Notes: generated by a model not told the origin, from the letters alone. DNA of 64,000 nt from Yersinia ruckeri ATCC 29473 (GCF_000754815.1 NZ_KN150747.1:3608848-3672847), one strand, 5' to 3'. Shown: positions 18,968 to 29,384, counted from the first letter of the stretch. A program made the numbers and translations.

Positions 18968-19354
18968 TTATTCGTCCAGCGTAGCGCGGTAGGCATCGGC
19001 ATCAAGCAAATTTGCCAGCTCGGCTTCGTCTGCGGCCTTGATGCTGAAGAGCCAGCCTTCAGTATAAGGTGCGCTGTTTACCCACTCTGGCGAGCTTTCC
19101 AAATCGGTATTCACCGCAACGATTTCGCCGCTAATTGGCGCATAAATATCAGATGCAGCTTTAACGGATTCAGCCACGGCACAATCGCTACCAGCAGAGA
19201 CTTCGCTGCCCACTTCCGGCAAATCAACGAACACCATATCACCTAATAATTCCTGCGCATGTTCGGTAATACCGACACTATAAACACCGTCTCCGTCGGC
19301 ACGAACCCATTCGTGAGAGGATGCATACTTCAATTCTGATGGCACATTGCTCAT
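18968..19354 (-). CDS. gcvH: Glycine cleavage system H protein
   Basis: Encodes 128 residues. It is the lipoyl-carrying shuttle between the P, T and L proteins. The lipoylated lysine is Lys65 in [15 protein letters not shown], in the standard beta-hairpin of the lipoyl domain. The start at 19354 is preceded by AAGGAG on the minus strand. It lies 47 bases after gcvT and 94 bases before the gcvP start, with a terminator-like hairpin in that second gap. L protein (dihydrolipoamide dehydrogenase) is not encoded here, as expected. Confidence 0.98.
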   Translation of the reverse strand: MSNVPSELKYASSHEWVRADGDGVYSVGITEHAQELLGDMVFVDLPEVGSEVSAGSDCAVAESVKAASDIYAPISGEIVAVNTDLESSPEWVNSAPYTEGWLFSIKAADEAELANLLDADAYRATLDE

Positions 19355-19401
19355 GACTACCTTCTCCTTAGAAGATATTGGTGATTTGTTTTTAGATAAA
19401 A

Positions 19402-20499
19402 TTACAGCGCGACCGCTTTACCCGCTCGCACAAAACCGGGTTTGGTGACCTTAACTGGCATTTCACGGTTACGAATTTGCACTACCGCCTGCTCGCCAAT
19501 ACCCGCAGGGACTCGCGCCAAGGCGATACTGAAGCCCAGCGTTGGAGAAAATGAACCGCTGGTAATCACCCCGGTATGCAGGTTACCTGCTGCATCGCTG
19601 AAATGAACGGGTAGCTCATTTCGCAGCACGCCTTTTTCCGTCATGATCAGGCCAACCAACTTATCGGTGCCTCTGGCACGTTGTTGTTCCAGCGCTTCAC
19701 GGCCAATAAACTGACGATCTTCCGGTAGCCAAGCCACAGTCCAGCCCATATTGGCTTCCAGCGGAGAAACGCCTTCGTCCATCTCCTGACCGTAAAGATT
19801 CATGCCCGCTTCCAGACGCAGAGTATCTCGGGCGCCCAACCCAGCAGGTTTCACACCAGCAGCTAGCAGTTTCTGCCAAAAATCAACCACTTGTTCTTTT
19901 GGTAAGGCAATTTCATAACCTGCCTCGCCGGTATAACCGGTGGTGGCAATAAACAGATCGCCAGTCTGAATACCAAAGAATGGTTTCATCTCTGCAATAG
20001 CCTGCTTTTGCTCGGCAGTTAATAAGGTTGCCACGCGCTCCTGCGCTTGAGGCCCCTGAATGGCAACCAAAGCCAAATCATCACGTACGGTAATGGAGAT
20101 GTTGTAAGACTCAGCGTGCTGAGTGATCCAGGCCAGATCTTTTTCCCGCGTAGCTGAGTTAACCACTAGGCGGAAATAATCTTCAGTAAGGAAATAAACA
20201 ATCAAATCATCAATAACACCGCCAGAAGCATTCAGCATGCCGGTGTAGAGCGCTTTGCCCGGCTGAGTAAGTTTGGCAACGTCGTTCGCCAACAGATAAC
20301 GCAGGAATTCACGGGTTCGGGCACCGTGTAAATCGACAATTGTCATGTGAGAGACATCGAACATACCAGCATCTTGCCGAACGATGTGGTGTTCATCTAA
20401 CTGGGAGCCATAATGCAGCGGCATCATCCAGCCATGAAAATCTACCATGCGCGCACCGCACGCCACATGTTGGTCGTACAGTGGGGTCTGCTTTGCCAT
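19402..20499 (-). CDS. gcvT: Aminomethyltransferase, T protein
   Basis: Encodes 365 residues from the ATG at 20499, which has AGAGGGAAAAG directly upstream; an in-frame extension to 20583 is not part of the family. It transfers the methylene group from lipoyl-GcvH to tetrahydrofolate and releases ammonia. Family landmarks are [12 protein letters not shown] near residue 48, the folate-contacting region [13 protein letters not shown] near 105 and [14 protein letters not shown] near 195. It is first in gcvTHP. In E. coli the promoter is controlled by GcvA, GcvR and Lrp; I cannot mark their sites here with confidence. Confidence 0.98.
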   Translation of the reverse strand: MAKQTPLYDQHVACGARMVDFHGWMMPLHYGSQLDEHHIVRQDAGMFDVSHMTIVDLHGARTREFLRYLLANDVAKLTQPGKALYTGMLNASGGVIDDLIVYFLTEDYFRLVVNSATREKDLAWITQHAESYNISITVRDDLALVAIQGPQAQERVATLLTAEQKQAIAEMKPFFGIQTGDLFIATTGYTGEAGYEIALPKEQVVDFWQKLLAAGVKPAGLGARDTLRLEAGMNLYGQEMDEGVSPLEANMGWTVAWLPEDRQFIGREALEQQRARGTDKLVGLIMTEKGVLRNELPVHFSDAAGNLHTGVITSGSFSPTLGFSIALARVPAGIGEQAVVQIRNREMPVKVTKPGFVRAGKAVAL

Positions 20500-20989
20500 C
20501 TTTTCCCTCTTTTCACTCAAACAGTGTTCCGGACACAAGAGAAATTCAGGGCACCAATTCTGCGATAGAAATAATCCGAACATATAATCCGGTTCACGGC
20601 CTTACCGCTGGCACTCGCTGACTTGCTCAACAGAACGTTGCGTCAGACCAAATCCATCAAGACTTCGGTGAACGGTCGTGAAATCGCGGTTAAACACCGA
20701 AACGCAAACGATACCTTTCACCTGACGTTATCACTGAATCGACTAGGGAACCATAAACTAAATTATTCGGTAGGCGGTTCGGCAACCACAAAAGGCAGGG
20801 ATATTGTGCAGAGTTTTCAACTAGCAAACTGCGCACAGAGGCACATAATTAACAAATAATCAGTAAAGTTACCGATGTTATATAACCAAACTGCCAGCTA
20901 GCCCTCAGTTTCAACTTTTGGGCATCTGGCAATACATGAGGAAATATAATGTGAAAACAGACTTGAAATTAGATTTTTTCAACCGAGGG
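20500..20989. other. Promoter region between gcvT and ubiI
   Basis: About 490 bases hold no credible gene. The right part is AT-rich near 20830-20990 and lies just after the ubiI stop, while the left part must carry the gcvT promoter, on the minus strand. I looked for a glycine riboswitch ahead of gcvT and saw no tandem aptamer-like fold. No strong terminator after ubiI is visible. Confidence 0.5.
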
Positions 20990-22204
20990 TTAATACTTTA
21001 GCCATTCAGGTAGATCATTTAGCCCCATAGCCTGACGAACCAGCTTTGGTTTTACACCAGGTAGATTGTCAGCCAGCGTTAATCCGATATCGCGTAACAG
21101 TTTTTGCGCGGGATTACTGCCAGAAAATAGTTCGCGAAAACCCTGCATACCGGCAAGCATCAGCGCAGCACTGTGTTTGCGACGGCGCTCATAGCGGCGT
21201 AAATACAGGTTCTGGCCAATATCCTTGCCCTGTTTTTGTAACCGACGAAGTTCTGACACCAACTCAGCAACATCCATAAAGCCTAGATTGACCCCCTGTC
21301 CAGCCAGCGGATGTACGGTGTGAGCGGCATCCCCCACCAGCACCAGACGATGTGCGGCAAAGCTGCGGGCATAGCGCCCCATTAGCGGGAAAGTCTGTCT
21401 TTCGCTTTCAAGCTGACACATGCCCAAGCGCATATCAAAGGCGACGCCAAGCTCACGGTTGAATGCTTCAGGGGTTAATTCCGCCAATCGCACGGCTTTT
21501 TCTGGTGGTAACGACCAAACAATCGAACAAAGATCTGGCTCACTCAATGGCAAGAATGCCAGAATGCCATCACCGTGAAAGACTTGGCGAGCTTTGGCAT
21601 GGTGTGGTTCTGCGGTACGGATGGTAGCCACCAGTGCATGATGACCATAATCCCAGAAGGTCAATGGAATATCCGCATGCTGGCGCAGCCACGAATTAGC
21701 GCCATCGGCTCCAACCACCAATCTCGCACTGAGCAGACGGCCGTCAGTTAGGGTAATGAAAGCTTCGTTCTCCCCCCAAGCTACCTGTTTCAGGCTGGCG
21801 GGAGCCAGCAACGTCACATCAGGTAACTGGTTGGCTCGTTGCCATAACGCTTGCTGAATCACTCGATTTTCAATGATATGGCCTAAATGACTGAAACCGT
21901 ACTCATCGGCGCGGAAAGCAATTTTACCGAAGCTGTCTTGATCCCAGACTTCCATACCGTCATAAGGGCTGGCGCGCATCGCCACCATACGATCCCAAAC
22001 GCCAATATGCTGAAGCAATTTCTCACTAGCGGCATTGATAGCAGAAACCCGCAGCTCTGGCGCACCCATCAGCGGCTCGGTTAATGCGTCTTCCGGCTGT
22101 TGATGCTCCAAGATGGCAATACGTAGGCCACTGCCCTGTAAACCGCAAGCCAGTGCCAGCCCCACCATACCGCCACCGGCGATAACCACATCAAATGATT
22201 GCAT
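20990..22204 (-). CDS. ubiI: Ubiquinone C5-hydroxylase UbiI
   Basis: Encodes 404 residues. It is an FAD monooxygenase that hydroxylates C5 of the ubiquinone ring during aerobic synthesis. The dinucleotide-binding motif IAGGGMVGLALACGL lies at residues 8-22, the DG motif in RLVVGADGANSWLR near residue 165, and the second FAD motif GDAAHTVHPLAGQGVNLGF near residue 290. It closes the leftward operon ygfB-pepP-ubiH-ubiI, 71 bases after ubiH. A hairpin AGAGCC/GGCTCT lies in that gap. Confidence 0.96.
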   Translation of the reverse strand: MQSFDVVIAGGGMVGLALACGLQGSGLRIAILEHQQPEDALTEPLMGAPELRVSAINAASEKLLQHIGVWDRMVAMRASPYDGMEVWDQDSFGKIAFRADEYGFSHLGHIIENRVIQQALWQRANQLPDVTLLAPASLKQVAWGENEAFITLTDGRLLSARLVVGADGANSWLRQHADIPLTFWDYGHHALVATIRTAEPHHAKARQVFHGDGILAFLPLSEPDLCSIVWSLPPEKAVRLAELTPEAFNRELGVAFDMRLGMCQLESERQTFPLMGRYARSFAAHRLVLVGDAAHTVHPLAGQGVNLGFMDVAELVSELRRLQKQGKDIGQNLYLRRYERRRKHSAALMLAGMQGFRELFSGSNPAQKLLRDIGLTLADNLPGVKPKLVRQAMGLNDLPEWLKY

Positions 22205-22275
22205 GCTGCTTTATTTCCTGTCGTGAAAACTGAAAAGAGCCGGTCCACCACGGATGGAAGGCTCTAAATGCACGC

Positions 22276-23454
22276 TTAACGCTCAACCCAGCCCAGCGTC
22301 CGCCGGGCAAAGGTATCACGCAGAGCTGGCGTCTGCTCCATCACCATTAAGCCCAAATTGCGCCCGACAGCCAGTGGCGCGTAATTATTTGCAAACAAAC
22401 GAATCAACCCATCAGTGACGCCGATGGTGGCCTGTTGGTCCTTCTGGCGACGATGATGATAGCGACTTAATACTGCATAAGTGCCCAGATCGACACCTGC
22501 ATGCACCGCATCAGCCAGCGTTTCGGCGAGCGACATCACGTCACGTAATCCCAGATTAAAACCTTGTCCAGCAATTGGATGCAGGGTTTGCGCCGCATTT
22601 CCCACCAATGCCAAGCGGTGGCTAACATGGCTGGATGCCGTTAACAATCGCAGTGGGTAGCTGTGTCGTTTTCCTGCTTGCAGCATTTTACCTAGTCGCC
22701 AGCCAAAAGCCTGTTGCAGCTCCGCCAAAAAGCGAGCGTCATCCCAACCATCGACTTGGCCCTGAGCTTGCTGTGGATGGCACCATACCAGCGAGCTACG
22801 TCCTTCCGACATCGGTAGTAACGCCAGCGGCCCATTGCAGGTAAATCGCTCAAATGCCCGACCGGCAGGAAGTTCAGACGTAGTGATATTAGCGATCACG
22901 GCAATTTGCTGATAATCCTGCTGCTGCCACTGAATATTGCAGGCCGCGGCCAGTTTGGAGTGAGAACCGTCAGCAGCAACCAGTAAATCAGCCGTCAGGC
23001 ACTGACCGTTATCCAATATCACAGTCGCATTGTCAGCCGTTCGCTGTACGTCCACGAGTTTGGCGGGACAATGCACAGTCACGCCCGGAGCCTTCGCCAG
23101 TAACGCAAATAATCGCTCTCCGGCCTGGTGTAACTCGATAACGTTGCCCAAAGCCGGAACCCGATAGTCGTCAGCGCGCAGATTAACAAAACCAGCGTGA
23201 CCCGTATCGCTAACCTGCACATGGGTTATCGCCGTCGCACCCTCAGCCAGCGCTGGCCAGATACCGATACGCGCCAATTGTTGGCAGGTTCCCTGAGATA
23301 ACGCAATCGCCCGTCCATCAAAGCCTGGATGGGCAAGATTATCGGGCGAAGCAGCCTCTACCAGCGCAATGGATAATTGACCACGAGTCAGGTAAGAGAG
23401 CGCCAGAGCCAGTGTCGCACCGGCCATGCCACCGCCAACTATAATGATGCTCAT
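22276..23454 (-). CDS. ubiH: 2-octaprenyl-6-methoxyphenyl hydroxylase UbiH
   Basis: Encodes 392 residues, the E. coli length. It is an FAD monooxygenase hydroxylating C1 of the ubiquinone precursor. The FAD motif IIVGGGMAGATLALAL is at residues 3-18, the DG motif in LLVAADGSHSKLA near residue 155, and GNAAQTLHPIAGQGFNLGL near residue 277, where Asn replaces the usual Asp just as in E. coli UbiH. It begins three bases after the pepP stop, so the two are translationally close. Paralogous to the neighbouring UbiI. Confidence 0.97.
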   Translation of the reverse strand: MSIIIVGGGMAGATLALALSYLTRGQLSIALVEAASPDNLAHPGFDGRAIALSQGTCQQLARIGIWPALAEGATAITHVQVSDTGHAGFVNLRADDYRVPALGNVIELHQAGERLFALLAKAPGVTVHCPAKLVDVQRTADNATVILDNGQCLTADLLVAADGSHSKLAAACNIQWQQQDYQQIAVIANITTSELPAGRAFERFTCNGPLALLPMSEGRSSLVWCHPQQAQGQVDGWDDARFLAELQQAFGWRLGKMLQAGKRHSYPLRLLTASSHVSHRLALVGNAAQTLHPIAGQGFNLGLRDVMSLAETLADAVHAGVDLGTYAVLSRYHHRRQKDQQATIGVTDGLIRLFANNYAPLAVGRNLGLMVMEQTPALRDTFARRTLGWVER

Positions 23455-23457
23455 CGT

Positions 23458-24771
23458 TTACTTTGCCGCCGCCATTAAGGCTTCAATCTCTTCAACCTTT
23501 TTCACGACTTTCGCCGTTAGGTTTTCATTACCGGTTTCGGTAATCAGAATATCGTCTTCGATACGAATACCAATACCCCGGTACTCCATAGGAACATCAG
23601 CATCTGGCGCAATATACAAACCCGGCTCAATGGTTAACACCATGCCTGGCTCCAAAATACGACTCCGATCGCTGGTTTGGTAATCGCCAACATCATGCAC
23701 ATCCATTCCCAGCCAGTGACTCAGGCCGTGCATAAAGAACGGTCTGTGGGCTTGCTCGGCAAGCAGTTGCTCGACGTCACCTTGAAGAATACCCAGTTCA
23801 ACCAAACCGGTGACCATGATACACACCACGCGATCATTCACGTCACGGATACTGATGCCCGGTTTGAACAATGTCAGCGCGGTATCAATAGATTCAAGCA
23901 CAATGTCATATACCGCACGCTGTGCGGGAGAAAACTTGCCGTTTACCGGGAAAGTACGAGTGATATCACCAGCATAACCCTGATATTCACAACCCGCATC
24001 GATCAATACCAGATCGCCATCGCGCAGCTCACACTCATTCTCGGTATAGTGCAAAATGCAGGCATTCTCGCCGCCGCCAACAATGGTGTTATATGCAGGA
24101 AAACGTGCACCGTGGCGGATAAACTCATGCAGAATTTCCCCTTCCAATTGGTATTCGAACATGCCAGGACGGCATTTTTGCATCGCACGGGTATGAGCCA
24201 TTGCGCTGATTTCACCGGCGCGACGAATCGCTTCAATTTCTTCCGCCGATTTAAACAGGCGCATTTCATGCAGCCACGGACGCCAGTCTGTCAAGGTTGC
24301 TGGTGCGCGCAGGTTTTTACGGAACCCACGACGTAATATATCCAGCGCCGAATACACAATCTGATCGGCGTAAGCATATTCACCTTGAGCGTGGTAAACC
24401 ACATCCAATCCATTGAATAACAGATGAAGTTGTTCATCAATCTCATCAAAAGGCAATGCCCGATCAACGCCGAGTTTCTCCGGCGCAGCATCCTGCCCCA
24501 AACGACGACCAAACCAGATTTCGGCGGTAAGATCTCGCACCCGATTGAACAAAACACTGTGATTATGGGTTTCGTCACTTTTGACTAAAATCAGTACTGC
24601 TTCAGGCTCATTAAAACCGGTTAAATAACTGAAATCACTATTCTGACGATAGGGATATTCAGAATCCGCACTGCGAATGGCCTCCGGAGCGGAGAAAATA
24701 ATTGCGGCACTGGCCGGAGCCATCTTGGCCAGCAGCGCCTGACGTCGATTCTGATATTCTTGCTGAGTCAT
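23458..24771 (-). CDS. pepP: Xaa-Pro aminopeptidase PepP
   Basis: Encodes 437 residues from the ATG at 24771, which has AGGAGAAGG upstream; a longer in-frame reading to 24816 lacks a ribosome site. It removes an N-terminal residue before proline using two manganese ions. An N-terminal creatinase-like domain covers about 170 residues, and the pita-bread domain supplies the metal ligands: Asp in LIDAGCEYQGYAGDITRTFP, His in HGLSHWLGMDVHD, Glu in TIEPGLY and Glu in IRIEDDILIT. It follows ygfB and precedes the ubiquinone hydroxylase genes, a conserved enterobacterial operon with no obvious functional link. Confidence 0.97.
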   Translation of the reverse strand: MTQQEYQNRRQALLAKMAPASAAIIFSAPEAIRSADSEYPYRQNSDFSYLTGFNEPEAVLILVKSDETHNHSVLFNRVRDLTAEIWFGRRLGQDAAPEKLGVDRALPFDEIDEQLHLLFNGLDVVYHAQGEYAYADQIVYSALDILRRGFRKNLRAPATLTDWRPWLHEMRLFKSAEEIEAIRRAGEISAMAHTRAMQKCRPGMFEYQLEGEILHEFIRHGARFPAYNTIVGGGENACILHYTENECELRDGDLVLIDAGCEYQGYAGDITRTFPVNGKFSPAQRAVYDIVLESIDTALTLFKPGISIRDVNDRVVCIMVTGLVELGILQGDVEQLLAEQAHRPFFMHGLSHWLGMDVHDVGDYQTSDRSRILEPGMVLTIEPGLYIAPDADVPMEYRGIGIRIEDDILITETGNENLTAKVVKKVEEIEALMAAAK

Positions 24772-24906
24772 CACCTTCTCCTGAAATCTATTGTATCGAA
24801 TATGGGAAACGATCAATCAATCTAGAAAAATATCAGCCTGTCGCAGTAAAACACGCCAGGCCGATGGCGGGTTGTATAACCGAAGTCATCAACCACCGAT
24901 GCACGG

Positions 24907-25485
24907 TTAGTGCAGCGTAGGTTTCGGCATTTCTACCGCTGTCGGTTTTGGCTGAGTAAACTCGATATGGCAGAGTAACGCAGCAACCCGAACGTATTCG
25001 GCAACTTCTTCCAATGATTGAGCCAGTTCTTCTTGATCTTCATCTTCGTCATAGCCAAGTTGAGCAATATTACGTAAATCGTCAATGGCTTCGCCGACTT
25101 CGTCTTTCACTTGAGCCAGCTTAGGTTGTAGCATTCCCAAACCGAGCAGGAAGTGATTGACCCAGCCAGACAGGGCATCGGCGCGATCAAATACGCTGAC
25201 ATCATCGCCCTCTGGCAGTAATAGCTGGAACATAAAGCCTTCATTTTCGAGAGCTTCCTGAGTGGTTTCATGCAATTGTTGCAGAGGCAACCCCAGGGCC
25301 TGAGGGAAGGCCAAGCCTTCGTTGGTCAGTTCGTGAAGCAGCGTTTGCCAACCGTTGTCTTTACTGCCACCACACAGCATACCGCTGATCAGGCCATGCA
25401 TTTCGGCAGGAGTTAACGCCACGGCCTGCTGATTCAGCGCCTGAGCAAGTGATAGGTAAGTGGGTAATGTATTCTGTATGGACAT
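24907..25485 (-). CDS. ygfB: UPF0149 family protein YgfB
   Basis: Encodes 192 residues of mainly alpha-helical, acidic protein. Family landmarks are [17 protein letters not shown] near residue 24, [15 protein letters not shown] near residue 108 and the acidic [24 protein letters not shown] segment, quoted only in part here, near residues 145-168. E. coli YgfB is the same protein; in Pseudomonas a homologue modulates antibiotic resistance through the AlpA pathway. It is the first gene of ygfB-pepP-ubiH-ubiI and is divergent from zapA, as in E. coli. Confidence 0.94.
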   Translation of the reverse strand: MSIQNTLPTYLSLAQALNQQAVALTPAEMHGLISGMLCGGSKDNGWQTLLHELTNEGLAFPQALGLPLQQLHETTQEALENEGFMFQLLLPEGDDVSVFDRADALSGWVNHFLLGLGMLQPKLAQVKDEVGEAIDDLRNIAQLGYDEDEDQEELAQSLEEVAEYVRVAALLCHIEFTQPKPTAVEMPKPTLH

Positions 25486-25680
25486 GCGTATTCATCATCG
25501 TTGGCAGGATAAGTTCGTGTTATGCTACCACCAAGATCAGTCGCTATACCAGAAAACGCAACGCTATAAAGGGGTTGTATCTTGGTATCGAGGTATATAT
25601 AGTGGCGCCCGCTTTGACCGTCAAGAGCCATTCAGCTCTGGTGTTACAAGGCTAGCGCGAAAATCAGTCAGGAAGGTGGC

Positions 25681-26010
25681 ATGTCTGCACAACCGGTAGA
25701 TATTCAAATTTTTGGTCGCTCGTTAAGAGTTAATTGTCCGCCAGAACAACAAGATGCGTTGAACATGGCTGCAGAAGATCTTAACCAACGGTTGCAAGAT
25801 CTTAAAGTTCGCACTAGAGTCACCAATACGGAGCAATTAGTTTTCATCGCAGCATTGAACGTATGTCACGAACTTGCTCAAGAAAGATTAAAAACACGTG
25901 ACTATGCATCCAATATGGAGCAACGTATTAGGATGCTACAACAGACCATTGAACAAGCATTACTTGAACAAGGTCGCATCTCTGAACGTCAGGATGCACA
26001 ATTTGAATAA
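25681..26010 (+). CDS. zapA: Cell division protein ZapA
   Basis: Encodes 109 residues. ZapA binds FtsZ and bundles its filaments at mid-cell. The N-terminal globular part ([15 protein letters not shown] at residues 5-19) is followed by a long helix for the coiled coil (residues 60-105, with [20 protein letters not shown]). The start at 25681 follows AGGAAGGTGGC. It stands upstream of the 6S RNA gene and fau, and the three are conserved in this order. Confidence 0.97.
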   Translation: MSAQPVDIQIFGRSLRVNCPPEQQDALNMAAEDLNQRLQDLKVRTRVTNTEQLVFIAALNVCHELAQERLKTRDYASNMEQRIRMLQQTIEQALLEQGRISERQDAQFE

Positions 26011-26047
26011 ATCGTTGTTGAATGATAGATTCAGCAGTGAGTAAAGA

Positions 26048-26230
26048 ATTTCTCTGAGGTGTTCGTCAGCGGGCCAGTCCCCTGAGCCGATATTTAATAC
26101 CAACAGAATGTTGTGATCCGTAACCGGTGAGCATGCTCGGTTCGCCGAGAAGCCTTAAGGTAGCGACACTGCGTTCACCTTGAACCAAGGGTTCAAGGGT
26201 TACAGCCTGCGGCGGCACCTTGGAGATCCC
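26048..26230 (+). ncRNA. ssrS: 6S RNA
   Basis: About 183 bases match E. coli 6S RNA closely: the ends ATTTCTCTGAGGTGTTCG and GCGGCACCTTGGAGATCCC pair as the closing stem. Conserved blocks GCGGGCCAGTCCCCTGAGCC, GAGCATGCTCGGTTCG and ACCTTGAACCAAGGGTTC are all present. 6S RNA mimics an open promoter and sequesters the sigma-70 RNA polymerase in stationary phase. It lies 37 bases after zapA and 65 before fau, with which it is cotranscribed in E. coli. Confidence 0.98.
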
Positions 26231-26295
26231 TTTATTAATCATGAAACGACGTGTTCGTGATTAGCAAAAATACCGATTTGTAAAATAGGCAGTTT

Positions 26296-26892
26296 ATGCC
26301 TTTCAATTCCCAGCATAGTTCGTTACGCCAACAAATCAGAAGCGAGATTCGCCAACGGCGACGCTTACTCAGTCCTGAACAGCAACACGATTCCGCTCTG
26401 CTCGCCAGCCAGCAAGTCCAACAGCATAAAAAAATTCAACAGGCTCGCAGTATCGCTCTGTTTCTTTCTTTTGATGGCGAACTCAATACCCAGCCCATTA
26501 TTCAGCAACTCTGGCAACAGAATAAACATGTTTATCTTCCGGTCTTGCACCCGTTTAGCCCCGGGAACTTACTGTTTTTGCGCTATGATGCCGAGACGCC
26601 GCTGAGACAAAATCGGCTGAAAATCCGCGAGCCACAATGGGATGTCACGCAGGTTCTACCATTATCACAGTTGGATATCATGATTACGCCGCTGGTGGCT
26701 TTTGACCGTCACGGGCAACGTTTGGGAATGGGTGGCGGATTTTATGATCGTACTTTGCAGAACTGGCAGCAATGCGGCCCTTACCCTATTGGATTGGCGC
26801 ATGATTGCCAATTAGTCGACGACTTGCCAGTGGAACATTGGGATATTCCCTTACCTGAAATTATCACCCCTGGCAAAGTGTGGCGCTGGTAG
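26296..26892 (+). CDS. fau: 5-formyltetrahydrofolate cyclo-ligase
   Basis: Encodes 198 residues. It converts 5-formyltetrahydrofolate to 5,10-methenyltetrahydrofolate using ATP. The N-terminal substrate region (LRQQIRSEIRQRRRLLSP near residues 10-27) and the C-terminal ATP-binding motif RLGMGGGFYDRTL near residue 142 are typical. It is slightly longer than the 182-residue E. coli protein, with the extra residues at the N-terminus. It is coupled to the 6S RNA gene, and being next to serA and gcv genes it fits a one-carbon neighbourhood. It ends before a hairpin shared with convergent serA. Confidence 0.95.
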   Translation: MPFNSQHSSLRQQIRSEIRQRRRLLSPEQQHDSALLASQQVQQHKKIQQARSIALFLSFDGELNTQPIIQQLWQQNKHVYLPVLHPFSPGNLLFLRYDAETPLRQNRLKIREPQWDVTQVLPLSQLDIMITPLVAFDRHGQRLGMGGGFYDRTLQNWQQCGPYPIGLAHDCQLVDDLPVEHWDIPLPEIITPGKVWRW

Positions 26893-26925
26893 CAATCCGA
26901 AACGGTTAGGCCAAATAATCGTGCA

Positions 26926-26957
26926 GATTTCCCGGAGTCAGAAGACACCGGGAAAAT
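26926..26957. terminator. Hairpin between fau and serA
   Basis: ATTTCCCGG and CCGGGAAAAT form an imperfect stem of about 9 bp with a 13-base loop in the gap between two convergent genes. AT-rich arms suit termination from both sides. Confidence 0.7.
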
Positions 26958-26961
26958 CGGA

Positions 26962-28203
26962 CTAATACAGCAGACGGGCACGAATGGTCCCTGGAATCGC
27001 CTTCATCAGTTGCAGTGCTTTCTCCACCAACACCACATTTTCAGTTTCCACGTCGATAACCACATAACCGATTTCCGCACTGGTTTGCAGATACTGCGCG
27101 GCAATATTGATGTTTTGTTCGGCAAAAATCTGGTTAATACTGGTCAGAATGCCTGGACGGTTCTCATGAATATGTAGCAGGCGGCGAGTCTCATCGCCGT
27201 GAGCCGGTAGAGAAACCTCAGGGAAGTTGACAGCCGATAAGGTTGAACCGTTATCGGAATACTTAGCCAGCTTACCAGCGACTTCATCACCGATATTTTC
27301 TTGTGCTTCCTGGGTTGAGCCACCGATATGCGGCGTCAACAAAACGTTATCAAACTCGCAAAGTGGTGAGTTGAATGGGTCGCTGTTAGTGGCAGGCTCG
27401 GCCGGGAAGACGTCAATCGCCGCACCCGCGATATGGTTACTGGCCAGTGCATCACACAGCGCGGGAATATCCACAACAGTGCCACGTGAAGCATTTATCA
27501 GCAGCGCGCCAGGTTTCATCAGGGCCAATTCTTCAGTGCTGATCATATTCTTGGTCGAACGCGTTTCCGGTACGTGCAGGCTGACCACATCGCTCATATT
27601 GAGTAAGTCGGACAGATGACGAACCTGTTGGGCATTACCTAATGGTAGTTTGTTTTCAATATCATAGAAAAAGACCTTCATCCCCAGACTTTCTGCCAAG
27701 ATACCAAGCTGCGTACCGATATGACCGTAACCGATGATGCCCAGCTTTTTACCCCGTGCTTCATAGGAACCAGCGGCCAGTTTATTCCACTCGCCGCGAT
27801 GGGCTTTGGCGTTGGCCGACGGGATGCCACGAAACATCAACAGTAGTTCGCCCAGAACCATTTCGGCAACGGAGCGGGTATTGGAGAATGGCGCATTGAA
27901 TACCGGAATACCGCGTTTGGCTGCAGCTTTTAAATCAACCTGATTCGTGCCGATACAAAAACAACCCACGGCGACCAATTTTTCAGCCGCAGCGAAAATC
28001 TCTTCGGAAAGATGTGTGCGCGATCTTAGCCCAATAAAGTGAGCATCGCGGATCGACTCCTTCAGCGATTCAGTATCTAGCGCACCCTTATGGTATTCAA
28101 TATTGCTATATCCGGCTGCGCGAAGATTATCAACCGTGCTCTGATGAACCCCTTCAACCAACAAAAATTTAATTCTGTCTTTTTCCAGTGATACTTTTGC
28201 CAT
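26962..28203 (-). CDS. serA: D-3-phosphoglycerate dehydrogenase
   Basis: Encodes 413 residues. It oxidises 3-phosphoglycerate with NAD in the first step of serine synthesis. The nucleotide-binding motif GIIGYGHIGTQLGILAESLG lies near residue 157. The catalytic Arg and Glu occur in NASRGTVVDIPAL and AAIDVFPAEPA, and the His in LLTPHIGGST near residue 293. The last 80 residues (HIHENRPGILTSINQIFAEQ onward) form the ACT domain through which serine inhibits the enzyme. It is transcribed alone toward fau, and its promoter lies in the 303 bp gap before rpiA. Confidence 0.98.
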   Translation of the reverse strand: MAKVSLEKDRIKFLLVEGVHQSTVDNLRAAGYSNIEYHKGALDTESLKESIRDAHFIGLRSRTHLSEEIFAAAEKLVAVGCFCIGTNQVDLKAAAKRGIPVFNAPFSNTRSVAEMVLGELLLMFRGIPSANAKAHRGEWNKLAAGSYEARGKKLGIIGYGHIGTQLGILAESLGMKVFFYDIENKLPLGNAQQVRHLSDLLNMSDVVSLHVPETRSTKNMISTEELALMKPGALLINASRGTVVDIPALCDALASNHIAGAAIDVFPAEPATNSDPFNSPLCEFDNVLLTPHIGGSTQEAQENIGDEVAGKLAKYSDNGSTLSAVNFPEVSLPAHGDETRRLLHIHENRPGILTSINQIFAEQNINIAAQYLQTSAEIGYVVIDVETENVVLVEKALQLMKAIPGTIRARLLY

Positions 28204-28506
28204 TTCCCCAACCCTATTTTCAGACTTCAGATGTGGCTGCCTTTATCGATGAATCTGGCTAGCACCTAGTCAACATAACAAATATTCTGCCGACGGCAAT
28301 ACAAACGATTGCCTGAACATCAGCATGAATTTCATTCAATAGTAAGTTTTACGGCAGAAAAAACCATGTAACTGCAAGTTAACGATAGGTTAATGGAATA
28401 GATAAAGGCACTGTGACATATGTCACTAAAATTAAGGTTTTAAAGAAAAGATGATTAAAGGCAAAAATAATCGGGATAACGTCGAAACGCCATCCCGGTG
28501 ACCGTA
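28204..28506. other. Gap between serA and rpiA
   Basis: This holds the serA promoter region, on the minus strand and AT-rich near 28260-28460, and the rpiA terminator at its right end. In E. coli serA is activated by Lrp, but I cannot identify its sites here. No coding frame is credible. Confidence 0.6.
28460..28497 (-). terminator. Terminator of rpiA
   Basis: On the minus strand CGGGAT / ATCCCG with a 14-base loop is followed by ATTATTTTTG, ten bases after the rpiA stop. Confidence 0.8.
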
Positions 28507-29166
28507 TTAGCGAATAACTTTTTTAACGCCTTCGGCTGTGCCTACCAAGGCAATATCCGCACCACGATTGGCAAACAGACCAACGGTAACCACACCGGCA
28601 ATACCGTTGATTTTATTTTCCAGTGCAATAGCGTCCATAATATTCAGATTATATACGTCCAGAATCACATTACCGTTATCCGTTACCACATTCTGGCGAT
28701 ATTCTGGCAGTCCACCCAGTTTCACCAATTCACGGGCGACATAAGAACGCGCCATTGGGATCACTTCTACTGGCAACGGGAACTTGCCCAGAATATCAAC
28801 CTGCTTGGAAGCATCAACAATGCAGATAAACTGACGCGCCATTGCAGCAATGATCTTTTCACGAGTCAGGGCAGCACCACCGCCTTTAATCATTTGCATA
28901 TGACCGTTGATTTCATCCGCGCCGTCAACGTAGATATCCAATCCATCCACTTCATTACTATCAAAAACGTGGATACCCAGGCTTTTCAGTTTTGCTGTTG
29001 AAGCATCAGAGCTGGAAACCGCACCTTCGATCTGATTTTTGATCGAGCCAAGTGCATCAATAAAATGTGCGGCGGTAGAGCCGGTGCCAACACCAACAAT
29101 CGTGCCTGGCTTGACGTATTCTAACGCTGCCCAACCAACCGCTTTTTTAAGTTCATCCTGAGTCAT
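28507..29166 (-). CDS. rpiA: Ribose-5-phosphate isomerase A
   Basis: Encodes 219 residues, the E. coli length. It interconverts ribose 5-phosphate and ribulose 5-phosphate in the pentose phosphate pathway. The phosphate loop [15 protein letters not shown] is near residue 24, the catalytic region [20 protein letters not shown] near residue 80, and [12 protein letters not shown] near residue 120. It forms its own transcription unit, divergent from argP with a 218-base gap and closed by the terminator at 28460-28497. Confidence 0.98.
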   Translation of the reverse strand: MTQDELKKAVGWAALEYVKPGTIVGVGTGSTAAHFIDALGSIKNQIEGAVSSSDASTAKLKSLGIHVFDSNEVDGLDIYVDGADEINGHMQMIKGGGAALTREKIIAAMARQFICIVDASKQVDILGKFPLPVEVIPMARSYVARELVKLGGLPEYRQNVVTDNGNVILDVYNLNIMDAIALENKINGIAGVVTVGLFANRGADIALVGTAEGVKKVIR

Positions 29167-29384
29167 GGTAAGTTCACTGCCTATTGATATGAAAACCTGT
29201 GGCTATTATAGAACATGACTGTGGGAAATCCCGCCAATTAAGCCGGAAACTCACCCGGTTAATCCTGCCTGGATCACAGATAGGCTCCGATATGGCCAGA
29301 TTATTTACGGTGATTTTTGCCGCAGCAAAATAACCAAACTGTGGCATAGTGCCTTATTGATTTAATTTTTGAGAGAGTACTCCG

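Noticed and set aside
20500..20989. Glycine riboswitch upstream of gcvT
   Set aside because: No tandem aptamer pattern is visible, and enterobacteria use GcvA/GcvR/Lrp for this operon.
23677..24336. 219-codon plus-strand frame opposite pepP
   Set aside because: It lies entirely within a well-conserved gene on the other strand and has no ribosome site or family match.
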